Shown piece after piece: positions 1 to 10,202 of a stretch of 64,000 nucleotides of DNA. The DNA lies in the NCBI RefSeq assembly GCF_036924525.1, contig NZ_JAZHRU010000001.1, forward strand, positions 6,911,001 to 6,975,000, read 5' to 3'. Position numbers and translations under genes: made by a program. The notes below the pieces were generated by a model, which did not search any database, was not told the DNA's origin, and saw nothing but the letters and a program-made list of their open reading frames with translations. How positions within the stretch are numbered: the stretch's first letter is position 1; each line of letters opens with the position of its first letter. The stretch is from Bradyrhizobium sp. AZCC 1719. Lineage in GTDB: Bacteria > Pseudomonadota > Alphaproteobacteria > Rhizobiales > Xanthobacteraceae.

Positions 1-1207
1 CGTCAAGGTCGACGACCACACGGTGGACTTCATCCTGACCTCGCCCAATCCCATTCTCAATTCGCAATGGGATACCTGGTACATCATGAGCAAGAAGTGG
101 GCCGAGGCTAACAACGCCGTCGAACCCACGCCCGCGGCGGCAACGACGCCGAGCTTTGCCTCGCTCAACGCCAACGGCACCGGCGCCTTCTCGGTCGAAA
201 GCCACCAGCCCGGCGTCAAGACCGTATTCAAGGCCAACCCGAACTGGTGGCGCAAGCCCGAACATAATCTCAAGGAAATCATCTTCACGCCAATCGGCTC
301 GGACGCCACGCGCGTTGCCGCGCTGCTGTCCGGCGAAGTCGACGTCATCGAGCCGGTTCCGATCCAGGATATTACGCGGGTGGATTCCAGCCCGAACGCC
401 CAGGTGCTGAAGGGACCGGAACTCCGCACCATCTTCCTCGGCATGGATCAGGTCCGCGACGAACTGCTCTACTCCAACGTCAAGGGCAAGAATCCCTTCA
501 AGGACATCAAGGTGCGCGAGGCCTTCTTCAAGGCCGTCGATATCGAGCTGATCAAGACCCGCGTCATGCGCGGCCTGGCGACGCCTTCGGCGCTGATGAT
601 CGCGCCGCAATTGTTCAAGTTGTCCGGCGACTTTACCCGTCCGAAATTCGATCCCGACGGCGCCAAGAAGCTGCTGACCGAGGCCGGCTATCCCGACGGT
701 TTCGAAGTCACGATGGACTGCCCCAACGACCGTTATGTCAACGACGCCGCGATCTGTCAGGCCGTCGTCGGCATGCTGGCCCGCATCGGGGTCAAGGTGA
801 CGCTCCTGGCCCAGCCCAAGGCGCAGTATTTCGCCAAGGTGCTGAAGCCCGGCGGTTACCAGACCTCGTTCTATCTGCTCGGCTGGACGCCCGGCACGCT
901 CGACTCCCACAACGTCCTGCATGACATCATGGGCTGTCGCGACGATCCGAAGTCCAACCGCGGCGAGGCCAATCTCGGTGGCTACTGCAACAAGAAGGTC
1001 GACGCACTCACCGAGAAGGTCTTGCAGGAATCGGACACGAACAAGCGAGACCTCCTGATCAAGGAAGCCTTCGAGATCGGCACCAAGGATGTCGGCTACA
1101 TCCCGCTGCACCAGCAGGCGCTGGCCTGGGGTGTGTCGAAGAAAGTGAAACTGAGCCAGCGCGCCGACAACCAGGTCTTGCTCTACTGGGCGACCAAACA
1201 GGATTAG
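1..1207 (+). CDS. Peptide ABC transporter substrate-binding protein (SBP family 5), 5' truncated
   Basis: The reading frame is already open at the left edge (from base 2), so only the C-terminal ~400 residues are present and the signal peptide lies outside the window. The protein is a periplasmic solute-binding protein of the DppA/OppA class (SBP_bac_5). It shows the typical FKANPNWW element, a GSDATRVAALLSGEVDV segment and a C-terminal VGYIPLHQQ stretch. It would capture peptides and hand them to the permease pair that follows. It heads the operon with the two permeases and two ATPases downstream. A stem-loop at 1221-1253 separates it from the first permease, which suits higher expression of the binding protein. 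The substrate cannot be read from sequence, but the neighbouring gamma-glutamyltransferase suggests gamma-glutamyl peptides such as glutathione. Confidence 0.9.
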   Translation, partial: VKVDDHTVDFILTSPNPILNSQWDTWYIMSKKWAEANNAVEPTPAAATTPSFASLNANGTGAFSVESHQPGVKTVFKANPNWWRKPEHNLKEIIFTPIGSDATRVAALLSGEVDVIEPVPIQDITRVDSSPNAQVLKGPELRTIFLGMDQVRDELLYSNVKGKNPFKDIKVREAFFKAVDIELIKTRVMRGLATPSALMIAPQLFKLSGDFTRPKFDPDGAKKLLTEAGYPDGFEVTMDCPNDRYVNDAAICQAVVGMLARIGVKVTLLAQPKAQYFAKVLKPGGYQTSFYLLGWTPGTLDSHNVLHDIMGCRDDPKSNRGEANLGGYCNKKVDALTEKVLQESDTNKRDLLIKEAFEIGTKDVGYIPLHQQALAWGVSKKVKLSQRADNQVLLYWATKQD

Positions 1208-1220
1208 TCAGGCTCGACAC

Positions 1221-1253
1221 AGGTCCCGGTGGCTCTAGCGGCTTCCGGGACCT
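1221..1253 (+). terminator. Intra-operon stem-loop between SBP and permease
   Basis: AGGTCCCGG at 1221-1229 pairs perfectly with CCGGGACCT at 1245-1253 (9 bp, 15-nt loop), followed by TTCGTTT. It lies 14 nt after the SBP stop codon and 57 nt before the permease start. It could be a partial terminator or an mRNA-stabilising hairpin that raises SBP level relative to the membrane parts. The downstream U tract is weak, so full termination is unlikely. Confidence 0.5.
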
Positions 1254-1309
1254 TTCGTTTCCAGGCGACAGCGACGTCCGCCGCACCAAGAGAGCAGTGA
1301 AAGGAATAC

Positions 1310-2290
1310 ATGCTCGCTTTCACTCTTCGCCGCGCTATCCAGGCCATCGGCGTCATGATCGCGGTCGGCGTCATCGCGTTCTCGATGTTCCGGTTCGCTG
1401 GCGATCCCGTCAACCAGATCGTCTCATTGGACACGCCGGCCGCCGAACGCGAGGCGGTCCGCAAGTCGCTCGGGCTAGACGATCCCGTCCCGGTGCAATT
1501 CGCACGCTATTTCGTCAATGCCGCGCAATTCAAGTTCGGGGTCTCCTATCAGTTCCGTCAGCCGGTTTCGAACCTGTTGATGGAACGAATGCCGGCGACG
1601 CTGGAGCTTGCCGCCTGCGCTACCGTTCTCGCCATGGTGTTCGGCATCCTGATGGGGGTCTATTCGGCGCTGCGGCGAGATACGATTCTGACAAAGTTCT
1701 TCCAGGCAGTGTCGCTGATCGGAATCTCACTGCCGACCTTCCTGATCGGCATCCTTCTCATCTATCTGTTCTCGGTGACGCTGGGCTGGCTGCCTTCATT
1801 CGGCCGCGGCGACGTGGTGCGGATCGGCTGGTGGACGACCGGCCTGCTCACCCTTTCCGGCCTGAAGGCGCTGATCATGCCATCGATTACGCTGGGCCTG
1901 TTCCAGATGACCCTGATCATGCGGCTGGTGCGCGCTGAAATGCTTGAAGTGCTCCGCACCGACTACATCCGCTTCGCCCGCGCCCGCGGCCTGACCACGC
2001 GCGCGATCCATTTCGGTCACGCGCTGAAGAACACGCTGGTTCCCGTCATCACGGTCGCCGGCTTGCAGTTTGGCTCGGTAATTGCATTTGCCATTATCAC
2101 CGAAACCGTCTTCCAGTGGCCGGGTATGGGATTGTTGTTCGTGCAGGCCGTGCAAAATGTCGATATCCCGATCATGGCCGCCTATCTGCTGATGGTGTCG
2201 CTGATTTTCGTTACCATCAATCTGGTGGTCGATATCCTCTACACCGTCGTCGATCCGCGCCTGCGCTCGACCATCGGCCGTCCGGCATAA
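1310..2290 (+). CDS. Peptide ABC transporter permease, DppB type
   Basis: This is a 326-residue inner-membrane permease of the DppB/OppB class. It opens with a first membrane segment (MLAFTLRRAIQAIGVMIAV), then a periplasmic region with the GDPVNQIVSL and EREAVRKSLGLDDP elements of this class. Five further hydrophobic segments and a cytoplasmic coupling loop (DYIRFARARGL) for the ATPases follow. The C-terminal VVDPRLR motif is characteristic. It forms a heterodimer with the DppC-type protein encoded from 2302, only 11 nt downstream. AGAGAGCAGTGAAAGGA lies just before the ATG and supplies a ribosome-binding site. It is normal in length for the family. Confidence 0.95.
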   Translation: MLAFTLRRAIQAIGVMIAVGVIAFSMFRFAGDPVNQIVSLDTPAAEREAVRKSLGLDDPVPVQFARYFVNAAQFKFGVSYQFRQPVSNLLMERMPATLELAACATVLAMVFGILMGVYSALRRDTILTKFFQAVSLIGISLPTFLIGILLIYLFSVTLGWLPSFGRGDVVRIGWWTTGLLTLSGLKALIMPSITLGLFQMTLIMRLVRAEMLEVLRTDYIRFARARGLTTRAIHFGHALKNTLVPVITVAGLQFGSVIAFAIITETVFQWPGMGLLFVQAVQNVDIPIMAAYLLMVSLIFVTINLVVDILYTVVDPRLRSTIGRPA

Positions 2291-2301
2291 GCGAGACTGA
2301 T

Positions 2302-3273
2302 ATGTCTGACGCCGTCGTACCGCACCGAATAGAGTCGAGCCCGCAGCGGGCGCGCTCGAACGCGAGCTGGCTGAAGCGTGTGCTCGACAGCGACATCTTT
2401 TACTCGTTCCGCCGCTCCCGAATGACGATGGTGGCGGCTGCCGTCACCGTCCTGTTCTTCCTGCTCGCGATCTTTGCATCGCAACTCGCCGTGCAGAACC
2501 CGTTCGATCCGGCGCAACTGCAATTGATGAATTCGCGCATCTCGCCGCTGTGGACCGCCGAGGGCCAGAGCCCGTTCCTGCTCGGCACCGATGAACAGGG
2601 TCGCGACGTGTTTTCTGCGATCCTCTACGGATTGCGGATTTCGCTCGTAGTCGGCGTGCTGGGCGTTATCTTCGCCGGCACGCTCGGCATCACGCTTGGC
2701 CTCATTGCAGGCTATGTCGGTGGCGCGGTCGACGGGCTGATCATGCGCATCGCCGACGTGCAGCTCACCTTCCCGGCCATCCTGATCGCGCTATTGGTCA
2801 ACGGCGTCGCCAAATCGGTGTTCAACAACCGGCTCGACGCCGTGAGCACGCTGGCGGTGCTGGTGGTCGCGATCGGTCTCAGTTTCTGGGTACAATACGC
2901 CCGCACCGTGCGCGGCTCGGTCATGGTCGAGAAGAACAAGGACTATGTCGCAGCCGCCCAACTGATCGGCCTTCCCGCGCCCAAGATCATGCTGCGCCAC
3001 GTGCTGCCCAACACCATGGGCCCCATCCTCGTGATCGCGACCATCAACCTCGCGCTCGCCATCATCACCGAGGCGACACTGTCGTTCCTGGGCGCCGGCA
3101 TGCCCGACACCATGCCCTCGCTCGGCACCCTGATCCGGATCGGCAACAACTATCTGTTTGCCGGCGAATGGTGGATCGTCGCCTTTCCCGGCATCGCGCT
3201 GGCGGGACTGATCCTCTCCATCAACCTGCTCGGCGACTGGCTGCGCGACGCGCTTAATCCAAAACTCCGATGA
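2302..3273 (+). CDS. Peptide ABC transporter permease, DppC type
   Basis: This 323-residue permease begins at the ATG at 2302. The frame is open further upstream, but that part overlaps the preceding permease and does not resemble a DppC N-terminus. The protein has a cytoplasmic N-tail, a first membrane segment around residues 35-57, the FLLGTDEQGRDVFSAILYG motif typical of OppC_N/DppC proteins, four or five more membrane segments, and a coupling loop (KDYVAAAQLIGL). It ends GDWLRDALNPKLR, as DppC proteins do. It pairs with the preceding DppB-type protein, and its stop overlaps the start of the next ATPase by 4 nt. Confidence 0.95.
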   Translation: MSDAVVPHRIESSPQRARSNASWLKRVLDSDIFYSFRRSRMTMVAAAVTVLFFLLAIFASQLAVQNPFDPAQLQLMNSRISPLWTAEGQSPFLLGTDEQGRDVFSAILYGLRISLVVGVLGVIFAGTLGITLGLIAGYVGGAVDGLIMRIADVQLTFPAILIALLVNGVAKSVFNNRLDAVSTLAVLVVAIGLSFWVQYARTVRGSVMVEKNKDYVAAAQLIGLPAPKIMLRHVLPNTMGPILVIATINLALAIITEATLSFLGAGMPDTMPSLGTLIRIGNNYLFAGEWWIVAFPGIALAGLILSINLLGDWLRDALNPKLR

Positions 3274-4268
3274 CCGTTCCCGTCCTCTCCGTGCGTAACC
3301 TCGAGGTGGAATTCCTCACCCGCCGCAGCACGCTGCGCGCAATCAACGGCGTTTCTTTCGACATCGCCAAGGGCGAAGTGCTCGGCGTGGTCGGCGAATC
3401 CGGCGCCGGCAAATCGGTCACGGGACTGGCCGTGATCGGACTGATCGATCCTCCCGGCCGCATTTCGGGCGGCGAGATCTATCTATCGGGAACGCGGATC
3501 GATCACCTGCCGCCGGAAGAAATCCGCCGTATCCGGGGCAAACGAATCGGGATGATCTTTCAGGATCCGCTGACAAGCCTCAATCCGCTCTACCGGATCG
3601 GCGACCAGATCGTCGAGACGATTCGAACCCACTTGAACCTGTCGGAGACCGCGGCGCGCAAGCGCGCCATCGATCTCCTCGCCGAAGTCGGAATCCCGGC
3701 TCCGGACAAGCGCATCGACGCCTATCCACACGAATTCTCCGGCGGCATGCGCCAGCGTGTCGTGATTGCGCTGGCGATCTGCGCCGAGCCGGAACTGATC
3801 ATCGCCGACGAGCCGACCACCGCGCTCGACGTTTCCGTGCAGGCGCAGATCATCTCGCTGATCAAGCGCCTCGGGCGCGACCACGGCACGGCGGTGATGC
3901 TGGTCACCCACGACATGGGCGTGATCGCCGAGACCTCCGACCGGGTTGCGGTGATGTATTCGGGCCGGATCGCCGAGATCGGCCCGGTGCAGGATGTGGT
4001 GCAGAACCCGCTGCATCCCTACGCCAAGGGCCTGATGGGCGCGATCCCGACGCTCGCCGGCGAAGACAAGCGGCTGGTGCAAATACCGGGTTCGATGCCG
4101 CGGCTGTCGGCGATCCCGCCGGGCTGCCCATTCAATCCGCGCTGCGCCTTTGTGTTCGACCGTTGCCGCGTCGATCGGCCGGAGCCGCTCAAGCATGGTT
4201 CGCACGCCGTGGCCTGCCATCTCTTCGACACCGCGCCCCATGAAGCGGCGAAGGAGACCGTGGCATGA
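3270..4268 (+). CDS. Peptide ABC transporter ATPase, DppD type
   Basis: This 332-residue cytoplasmic ATPase has Walker A GESGAGKS (about 42-49), a Q-loop followed by DPLTSLNP, the signature FSGGMRQR (about 156-163), and Walker B LIIADEP (about 176-182) followed by TTALD. Its H-loop is MLVTHD. The C-terminal ~65 residues are an oligo_HPY extension with cysteines (CPFNPRC, later RC and CH) that in DppD/OppD proteins can carry an iron-sulfur cluster. It overlaps the preceding permease gene by 4 nt (ATGA) and the following ATPase gene by 4 nt, indicating translational coupling. It drives peptide import with the DppF-type partner. Confidence 0.95.
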   Translation: MTVPVLSVRNLEVEFLTRRSTLRAINGVSFDIAKGEVLGVVGESGAGKSVTGLAVIGLIDPPGRISGGEIYLSGTRIDHLPPEEIRRIRGKRIGMIFQDPLTSLNPLYRIGDQIVETIRTHLNLSETAARKRAIDLLAEVGIPAPDKRIDAYPHEFSGGMRQRVVIALAICAEPELIIADEPTTALDVSVQAQIISLIKRLGRDHGTAVMLVTHDMGVIAETSDRVAVMYSGRIAEIGPVQDVVQNPLHPYAKGLMGAIPTLAGEDKRLVQIPGSMPRLSAIPPGCPFNPRCAFVFDRCRVDRPEPLKHGSHAVACHLFDTAPHEAAKETVA

Positions 4269-5263
4269 GCCCGCCCTTTGTCGATGTGAGGAATTTGCGC
4301 CGCGTGTTCGACGTCTCAAAGCCGTGGCTCAACCGCGTGCTGGAAGGCGGCCGTCCGGAATTCCTGAAAGCCGTCGACGGCGTGACGTTCGACATCAGGA
4401 AGGGCGAGACTTTTGCGCTCGTCGGGGAATCCGGCTCGGGCAAGACCACCGTGGCACGGATGGTCGTGGGACTTCTGCCGCCGACTTCGGGCGAAGTCAT
4501 CATCGACGGCGTCTCGATGACGAATGCCAGGCAGGCGCAGGCGCGGCAGCGGTTGCGCCGCCGTATCCAGATGATTTTTCAGGACCCCTACGCGAGCCTC
4601 AATCCCCGCTTCCGGGTCGATGCCATCGTCTCCGAGCCGATCCGTGCCTTCGACCTGATCCAGGGCGAGCGCGATATCCGCTTTCGCGTCGGCGAATTGT
4701 TGAATCTCGTGGGCCTGCATCCCGACGACGGCCTGAAATATCCGCATGAATTCTCCGGCGGGCAGCGCCAGCGCATCGCGATTGCGCGCGCGCTGGCGTC
4801 AGATGCCGAATTCATTGTTTGCGACGAGCCGACCTCGGCGCTCGATGTCTCCGTGCAGGCGCAGATCCTCAATCTGATGCGCGACCTGCAGGACAAATTC
4901 GGCCTGACCTATCTCCTCATCAGCCATAACCTCGCCGTGGTCCGCCACATGGCGACGCGCATCGGCGTGATGTACCTCGGTCGTATTGTTGAAATCGCCG
5001 AGGGCCGCGAATTATTCGCCAATCCGCGAATGCCCTACACCAAAATGCTGCTCGGCGCGGTTCCTGATCTCGCGATGTCCGGCCGGCAGCGCATTCCGGT
5101 CAAGGGCGAAATCCCAAATCCGATCGACCCGCCACCCGGCTGTGCCTTCAACCCGCGCTGCCCGCTCGCCTTCGATCTGTGCCGGCGGCAGGCGCCCGAG
5201 CTGATCAACGGGGTCGCCTGCCACGCCGTCAACCAACCGGTTGAGGCTGCCGCCGCGGTATGA
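4265..5263 (+). CDS. Peptide ABC transporter ATPase, DppF type
   Basis: This 332-residue ATPase is the second nucleotide-binding subunit of the first importer. It has Walker A GESGSGKT (about 54-61), DPYASLNPR after the Q-loop, the signature FSGGQRQR (about 163-170), Walker B FIVCDEP (about 183-189) with TSALD, and the H-loop LLISHN. The oligo_HPY C-terminal extension contains CAFNPRC. The FSGGQRQR and DPYASLNPR forms mark it as DppF/OppF rather than DppD. It is coupled to the preceding gene by an ATGA overlap. The next start (gamma-glutamyltransferase-like, 5367) is 103 nt downstream, and the intervening bases show no strong terminator. Confidence 0.95.
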   Translation: MSPPFVDVRNLRRVFDVSKPWLNRVLEGGRPEFLKAVDGVTFDIRKGETFALVGESGSGKTTVARMVVGLLPPTSGEVIIDGVSMTNARQAQARQRLRRRIQMIFQDPYASLNPRFRVDAIVSEPIRAFDLIQGERDIRFRVGELLNLVGLHPDDGLKYPHEFSGGQRQRIAIARALASDAEFIVCDEPTSALDVSVQAQILNLMRDLQDKFGLTYLLISHNLAVVRHMATRIGVMYLGRIVEIAEGRELFANPRMPYTKMLLGAVPDLAMSGRQRIPVKGEIPNPIDPPPGCAFNPRCPLAFDLCRRQAPELINGVACHAVNQPVEAAAAV

Positions 5264-5366
5264 TCACGGAGATGGGTGCAATGCGTGGCATCCCAGCGGT
5301 TGGCATCCAGCCTTGCCTGTGGTCAAGTGCGCACGCACCGCGATACCAGCACGGCATTGGATTCCC

Positions 5367-7172
5367 ATGAGCAACATCAGTCCCGATCCGTTCACCACAA
5401 GGCCGGAAATCGAAGGCACCTTTGGCGTCGTCACGTCGACCCACTGGATCGCGACCGCCGTCGGGATGAGCATTCTGGAGAAAGGCGGCAACGCATTCGA
5501 TGCCGGCGTTGCCACGGCCTTCACGCTGCAGGTGGTGGAGCCGCACCTGAACGGTCCCGGCGGCGATGTGCCGATCATCGTGCATGACACCAGGCGCGGC
5601 CGCACCGAGGTGATCTGCGGCCAGGGTCCGGCGCCTGCGAAGGCAACCATTGCGCACTACAAGAGCGAAGGGCTGGAGATGGTGCCCGGCACCGGGCTCC
5701 TCGCGGCGTGCGTGCCCGGCACGTTCGAATCCTGGATGCTGCTCTTGCGCGATTACGGCACGATGCGGCTGCGCGATGTGCTGGAGCCGGCGATCGCCTA
5801 CGCCCGCGACGGCTACCCGCTGGTCGAGCGCGCTTCCGCAACGATCCAGGTCGTCGAGCAGTTGTTCAGGAAGCACTGGACGACATCGGCGGCGGTTTAC
5901 CTGCCGAACAACGAAGTGCCAAGACCCGGCACCCTGTTCACCAACAAGCAGCTCTCCGAAACCTACGCCCGCATCCTCAAAGAGGCGGAAAGCGCGGGCG
6001 GCGACCGCATCGCACAGATCGAGCGCGCGCGAAAGTCCTGGTCGCAGGGTTTTGTGGCGGAAGCGATCGACAAGTTCTGCCGCACGCAGGAAGTAATGGA
6101 CGTCAGCGGCTCACCGCATCGCGGCGTGCTAAGCGCCGACGACATGGCACGCTGGCAGCCGACCGTCGAGGCGCCGCTGACCTATGATTACGGCCGCTAC
6201 ACCGTCTGCAAGTCCGGCGTCTGGAGCCAGGGCCCGGTAATGCTGCAGCAACTCGCGCTGCTCAAGGGGTTTGAGCTCGACGGGCTCGACCCTGCCGGGC
6301 CCGACTTCATCCATCTGCAGATCGAATGCGCAAAACTCGCCTTCGCCGATCGCGAGAAGTTTTATGGCGACCCGAAATTCACCGACATCCCGATCGCGAC
6401 GCTCTTGTCGGACGCCTACAATGACGAGCGCCGCAAGCTGATCTCCAGAGACAAGGCCTCGCTCGATTTCGTCCCCGGCTCGGTCGAAGGTTTCGGCTCG
6501 GTCGTCAAGCTGCGCCGTGCGGAAGGCCATCGCGAGGCGGTCGGTGCCATGGGCGCGGGCGAGCCGACCGTCGGCCGGTTCGGCGAGGTGCGCGGCGACA
6601 CCGTGCATTTCGACATCATTGACCAGGCCGGCAACATGGTCTCGGCGACGCCGTCCGGCGGCTGGCTGCAATCCTCGCCGGTCATTCCCGAACTCGGCTT
6701 CTGCCTCGGCAGTCGCGCGCAGATGTTCTGGCTGGAGGAAGATCACCCGGCAGCACTTGCGCCCGGCAAGCGCCCGCGCACCACGCTCTCGCCCACCATG
6801 GCGCTGCGCGACGGCGAGCCGTACATGGCCTGGGGATCGCCCGGCGGCGACCAGCAGGATCAATGGACCACGCAGTTCTTCCTGCGGCATGTCCACGCCA
6901 AACTGAACCTGCAGGAAGCGATCGACGCACCCGCCTGGCACTCCGAACATTTTCCGATTTCGTTCTGGCCGCGCACCGCGCGTCCCGGCGTGCTCGTGCT
7001 CGAAAGCCGCGTACCGAACGCGACCGTCGATACGCTGAAGAGCCGTGGCCATGTCGTCGAGATCGGTCCCGAATGGTCGGAAGGCCGCCTCACCGCTGCC
7101 TCCAAGGTCGGTCGTCGCCGTCGCGCTGCTGCCAATCCGAGGGGCATGCAGGGCTACGCGGCGGGCCGGTAG
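5367..7172 (+). CDS. ggt: Gamma-glutamyltransferase-family Ntn hydrolase, cytoplasmic type
   Basis: This 601-residue member of the gamma-glutamyltranspeptidase family should self-cleave before a threonine. The expected nucleophile is Thr412 in the motif GDTVHF, where classical enzymes have TTHY/F, so the second Thr is Val here. The N-terminal EKGGNAFDAGVATAF and GPGGD motifs and the late GSPGGDQQDQW motif are conserved. I start it at the ATG at 5367. The frame is open upstream to 5241, but that part overlaps the ATPase gene and is not GGT-like. No signal peptide is visible, so it probably acts in the cytosol on imported gamma-glutamyl compounds, possibly as a hydrolase or acylase. It sits between two peptide importers and directly before a DUF1028 gene. 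Confidence 0.9.
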   Translation: MSNISPDPFTTRPEIEGTFGVVTSTHWIATAVGMSILEKGGNAFDAGVATAFTLQVVEPHLNGPGGDVPIIVHDTRRGRTEVICGQGPAPAKATIAHYKSEGLEMVPGTGLLAACVPGTFESWMLLLRDYGTMRLRDVLEPAIAYARDGYPLVERASATIQVVEQLFRKHWTTSAAVYLPNNEVPRPGTLFTNKQLSETYARILKEAESAGGDRIAQIERARKSWSQGFVAEAIDKFCRTQEVMDVSGSPHRGVLSADDMARWQPTVEAPLTYDYGRYTVCKSGVWSQGPVMLQQLALLKGFELDGLDPAGPDFIHLQIECAKLAFADREKFYGDPKFTDIPIATLLSDAYNDERRKLISRDKASLDFVPGSVEGFGSVVKLRRAEGHREAVGAMGAGEPTVGRFGEVRGDTVHFDIIDQAGNMVSATPSGGWLQSSPVIPELGFCLGSRAQMFWLEEDHPAALAPGKRPRTTLSPTMALRDGEPYMAWGSPGGDQQDQWTTQFFLRHVHAKLNLQEAIDAPAWHSEHFPISFWPRTARPGVLVLESRVPNATVDTLKSRGHVVEIGPEWSEGRLTAASKVGRRRRAAANPRGMQGYAAGR

Positions 7173-7203
7173 AGGCGACTTGAGATGACTTTGAAGGTTT
7201 AAG

Positions 7204-7910
7204 ATGACCTGGTCGATCATCGCCCGTGATTCCTCAACCGGCCAGATCGGCATCGCGGTCGCGACCAGGTTTTTTGCGGTCGGCGCGCGCGTGCCGCATA
7301 TCGCGCCCGGCGTCGGCGGCATCGCGACGCAGGCGCTCGTCAATCCCTACTACGGCATTGACGGCGTGAAGCTGTTGCGCGAGGGCCGCAGCCCCCGCGA
7401 GGTGGTGGACATTCTGCTCGTTACCGACGATGGACACGAGGCCCGCCAACTTCATGTCATGGATATCAAGGGCCGCATCGCAGCGCATACCGGCCGCGAA
7501 TGCATCGACTGGTGCGGGCATATCCAGGGTGACGGCTTCTCCCTCGCCGGCAACATGCTGGCGGGCGCCGCCGTGCTCGATGACACGGCGAAAGCCTTTG
7601 TCGCCAATGCCAGCCTTCCCTTTGCGCAGCGGCTGATCGTAGCGATGAAGGCCGGCGAAGCCGCCGGCGGCGACAAGCGCGGCAAGCAATCGGCGGCGCT
7701 GTTGATCCATGGCGAAGAAGAATGGTCCGATCTCGACCTGCGTGTCGACGACCATACCGATCCGCTGGCCGAACTCGAACGTCTCGAACAGGTGAGCCGC
7801 GAGCGCTGGGTGCATTTCCGCCCCTTCCTGCCGACGCGCAAAAATCCGGCCGGGATCACCGACCGCACGGTCATCGATGCCCGCATCGACGCGGCGACGA
7901 CGGGCAAGGC

Positions 7911-7914
<4 letters not shown>
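7204..7914 (+). CDS. DUF1028 family protein
   Basis: This 236-residue protein shows the DUF1028 pattern: an N-terminal MTWSIIARDSSTGQIGIAVA, then FFAVGARVPH, a GIATQALVNPYYG block, and a central FSLAGNMLAG. It ends with a RVDDHTDPLAELERL stretch. It has no signal peptide. The biochemical role of DUF1028 is not established; the N-terminal layout recalls Ntn-hydrolase folds. Here it follows the gamma-glutamyltransferase gene by 31 nt and overlaps the next ATPase gene by 4 nt (ATGA), so it is plainly part of the peptide-uptake operon. That points to a step in handling gamma-glutamyl or related peptides. Confidence 0.92.
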
Positions 7915-8900
<986 letters not shown>

Positions 8901-8913
8901 TCGCTGCGCTCTC

Positions 8914-9060
8914 CGCTCTCGTTCCCCGGGCGCAGTGCAGCGCAAGCGAAGCGCTGCACTGCGCTGCAGAACCGGGGCCCATCTGGGGTCCCATGCGACA
9001 TGGGTCCCGGTTCTGCGGCGCATCGCCAAGAGGCGCTGCGCTGCGCCCGGGACACGAGGG
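8914..9060. repeat. Intergenic palindromic repeat, family R1 (copy 1)
   Basis: A GC-rich inverted-repeat element lies between two ATPase genes of one operon. It begins with CTCTCGTTCCCCGGGCGCAG and ends with the reverse-complement type GCGCCCGGGACACGAG. The middle carries the paired boxes AGAACCGGGGCCC and GGGTCCCGGTTCT. Two more copies are at 11731-11890 and 59402-59576. It contains no credible coding sequence. In the transcript it would fold into a long hairpin. Confidence 0.85.
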
Positions 9061-9069
9061 GTGCCCGCG

Positions 9070-10179
9070 ATGACGGCGCTGCTCGAAGTCGAAGACCTCG
9101 TAAAACATTTCGTCGCCGCACGATCGGTGTTCGGCCGACCCACCGCTTATGTCAAAGCGGTCGACGGCGTTAGCTTCACGGTCGAGGCCGGCAAGACGCT
9201 GGCGCTGGTCGGCGAATCCGGTTGCGGCAAGTCCACCGTCAGCCGGCTGGTGCTGCGGCTGATCGAGCCGGATGCGGGCAACGTTTGCTTCGAGGGCCGC
9301 GACCTCGGCGCGCTCAGCGCCAACGAATTGCGCGCCTTCCGCCGCGATGCGCAGATTATCTTCCAGGATCCTTATGCGTCGCTCAACCCGCGCATGACGG
9401 TGAGCCAGATTCTGAGCGAGCCGCTGGCGCTGCACGATCTGGTGCCGGCCCCGCGCCGCCGCGAACGGGTCGAAGAGCTGTTGCGGCTGGTCGGGCTCGA
9501 GCCGCGCTTTGCCCGCCGCTACCCGCACGAATTTTCCGGCGGTCAGCGCCAGCGCATCGCGATTGCGCGAGCGCTGGCGGTAGAGCCGAAACTGATCATC
9601 TGCGACGAGCCGGTCTCCGCGCTCGACGTCTCGATCCGCTCGCAAATCCTCAATCTGCTGCGCGACCTGCAGGACCGGCTCGGCCTCGCCTACATCTTCG
9701 TCTCGCACGATCTGGCGGTCGTGAAGCACATCGCCGACCGCGTCGCCGTGATGAATCTCGGTGGTATCGTCGAGACGGCGGACGCCGAGGCGCTGTTCGC
9801 CGCGCCCCGGCATCCCTATAGCCGTGCGCTACTGTCGGCGATTCCCGTGCCCAAACCGCAGGCCAGGCGCGGCCGCATCGTGCTGGAAGGCGAGATGCCG
9901 AGCGCGCTCAATCCGCCCTCCGGCTGCCGCTTTCATACCCGCTGCCCTTATGTCATCGAGCGCTGCCGCACCGAAATTCCGGCCCTGCTCGCCGACGACA
10001 CGGGACACGCGACGGCGTGTCACCGCACGGCCGAATTGCCGTCGCCCGGGGCCATCGTTCCCGCCGATGGCGGATTTTCGCCGGTGCTGGAAAAGTTGGT
10101 CGCCGCCTTCAGCGGTGGCACGGAAGGTGCAGGCCGCGTCGGGGTTGAGGTATCAGGAACACGGCCAACGGCGGTGTAA
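9070..10179 (+). CDS. Peptide ABC transporter ATPase, DppF type (second system)
   Basis: This 369-residue ATPase starts at the ATG at 9070, just after repeat R1. The frame continues upstream, but that part is only the repeat read in frame. It has Walker A GESGCGKS (about 49-56), DPYASLNPR after the Q-loop, the signature FSGGQRQR (from about 155), Walker B LIICDEP with VSALD (Val where Thr is usual), and the H-loop VSHD. The oligo_HPY tail has CRFHTRC, and the protein then runs on ~35 residues longer than usual. That extra tail ([15 protein letters not shown] onward) shows no recognisable domain. It partners the DppD-type ATPase encoded from 7911. Confidence 0.93.
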   Translation: MTALLEVEDLVKHFVAARSVFGRPTAYVKAVDGVSFTVEAGKTLALVGESGCGKSTVSRLVLRLIEPDAGNVCFEGRDLGALSANELRAFRRDAQIIFQDPYASLNPRMTVSQILSEPLALHDLVPAPRRRERVEELLRLVGLEPRFARRYPHEFSGGQRQRIAIARALAVEPKLIICDEPVSALDVSIRSQILNLLRDLQDRLGLAYIFVSHDLAVVKHIADRVAVMNLGGIVETADAEALFAAPRHPYSRALLSAIPVPKPQARRGRIVLEGEMPSALNPPSGCRFHTRCPYVIERCRTEIPALLADDTGHATACHRTAELPSPGAIVPADGGFSPVLEKLVAAFSGGTEGAGRVGVEVSGTRPTAV

Positions 10180-10202
10180 TCGTGGATAAGGGGATGGCAG
10201 CA

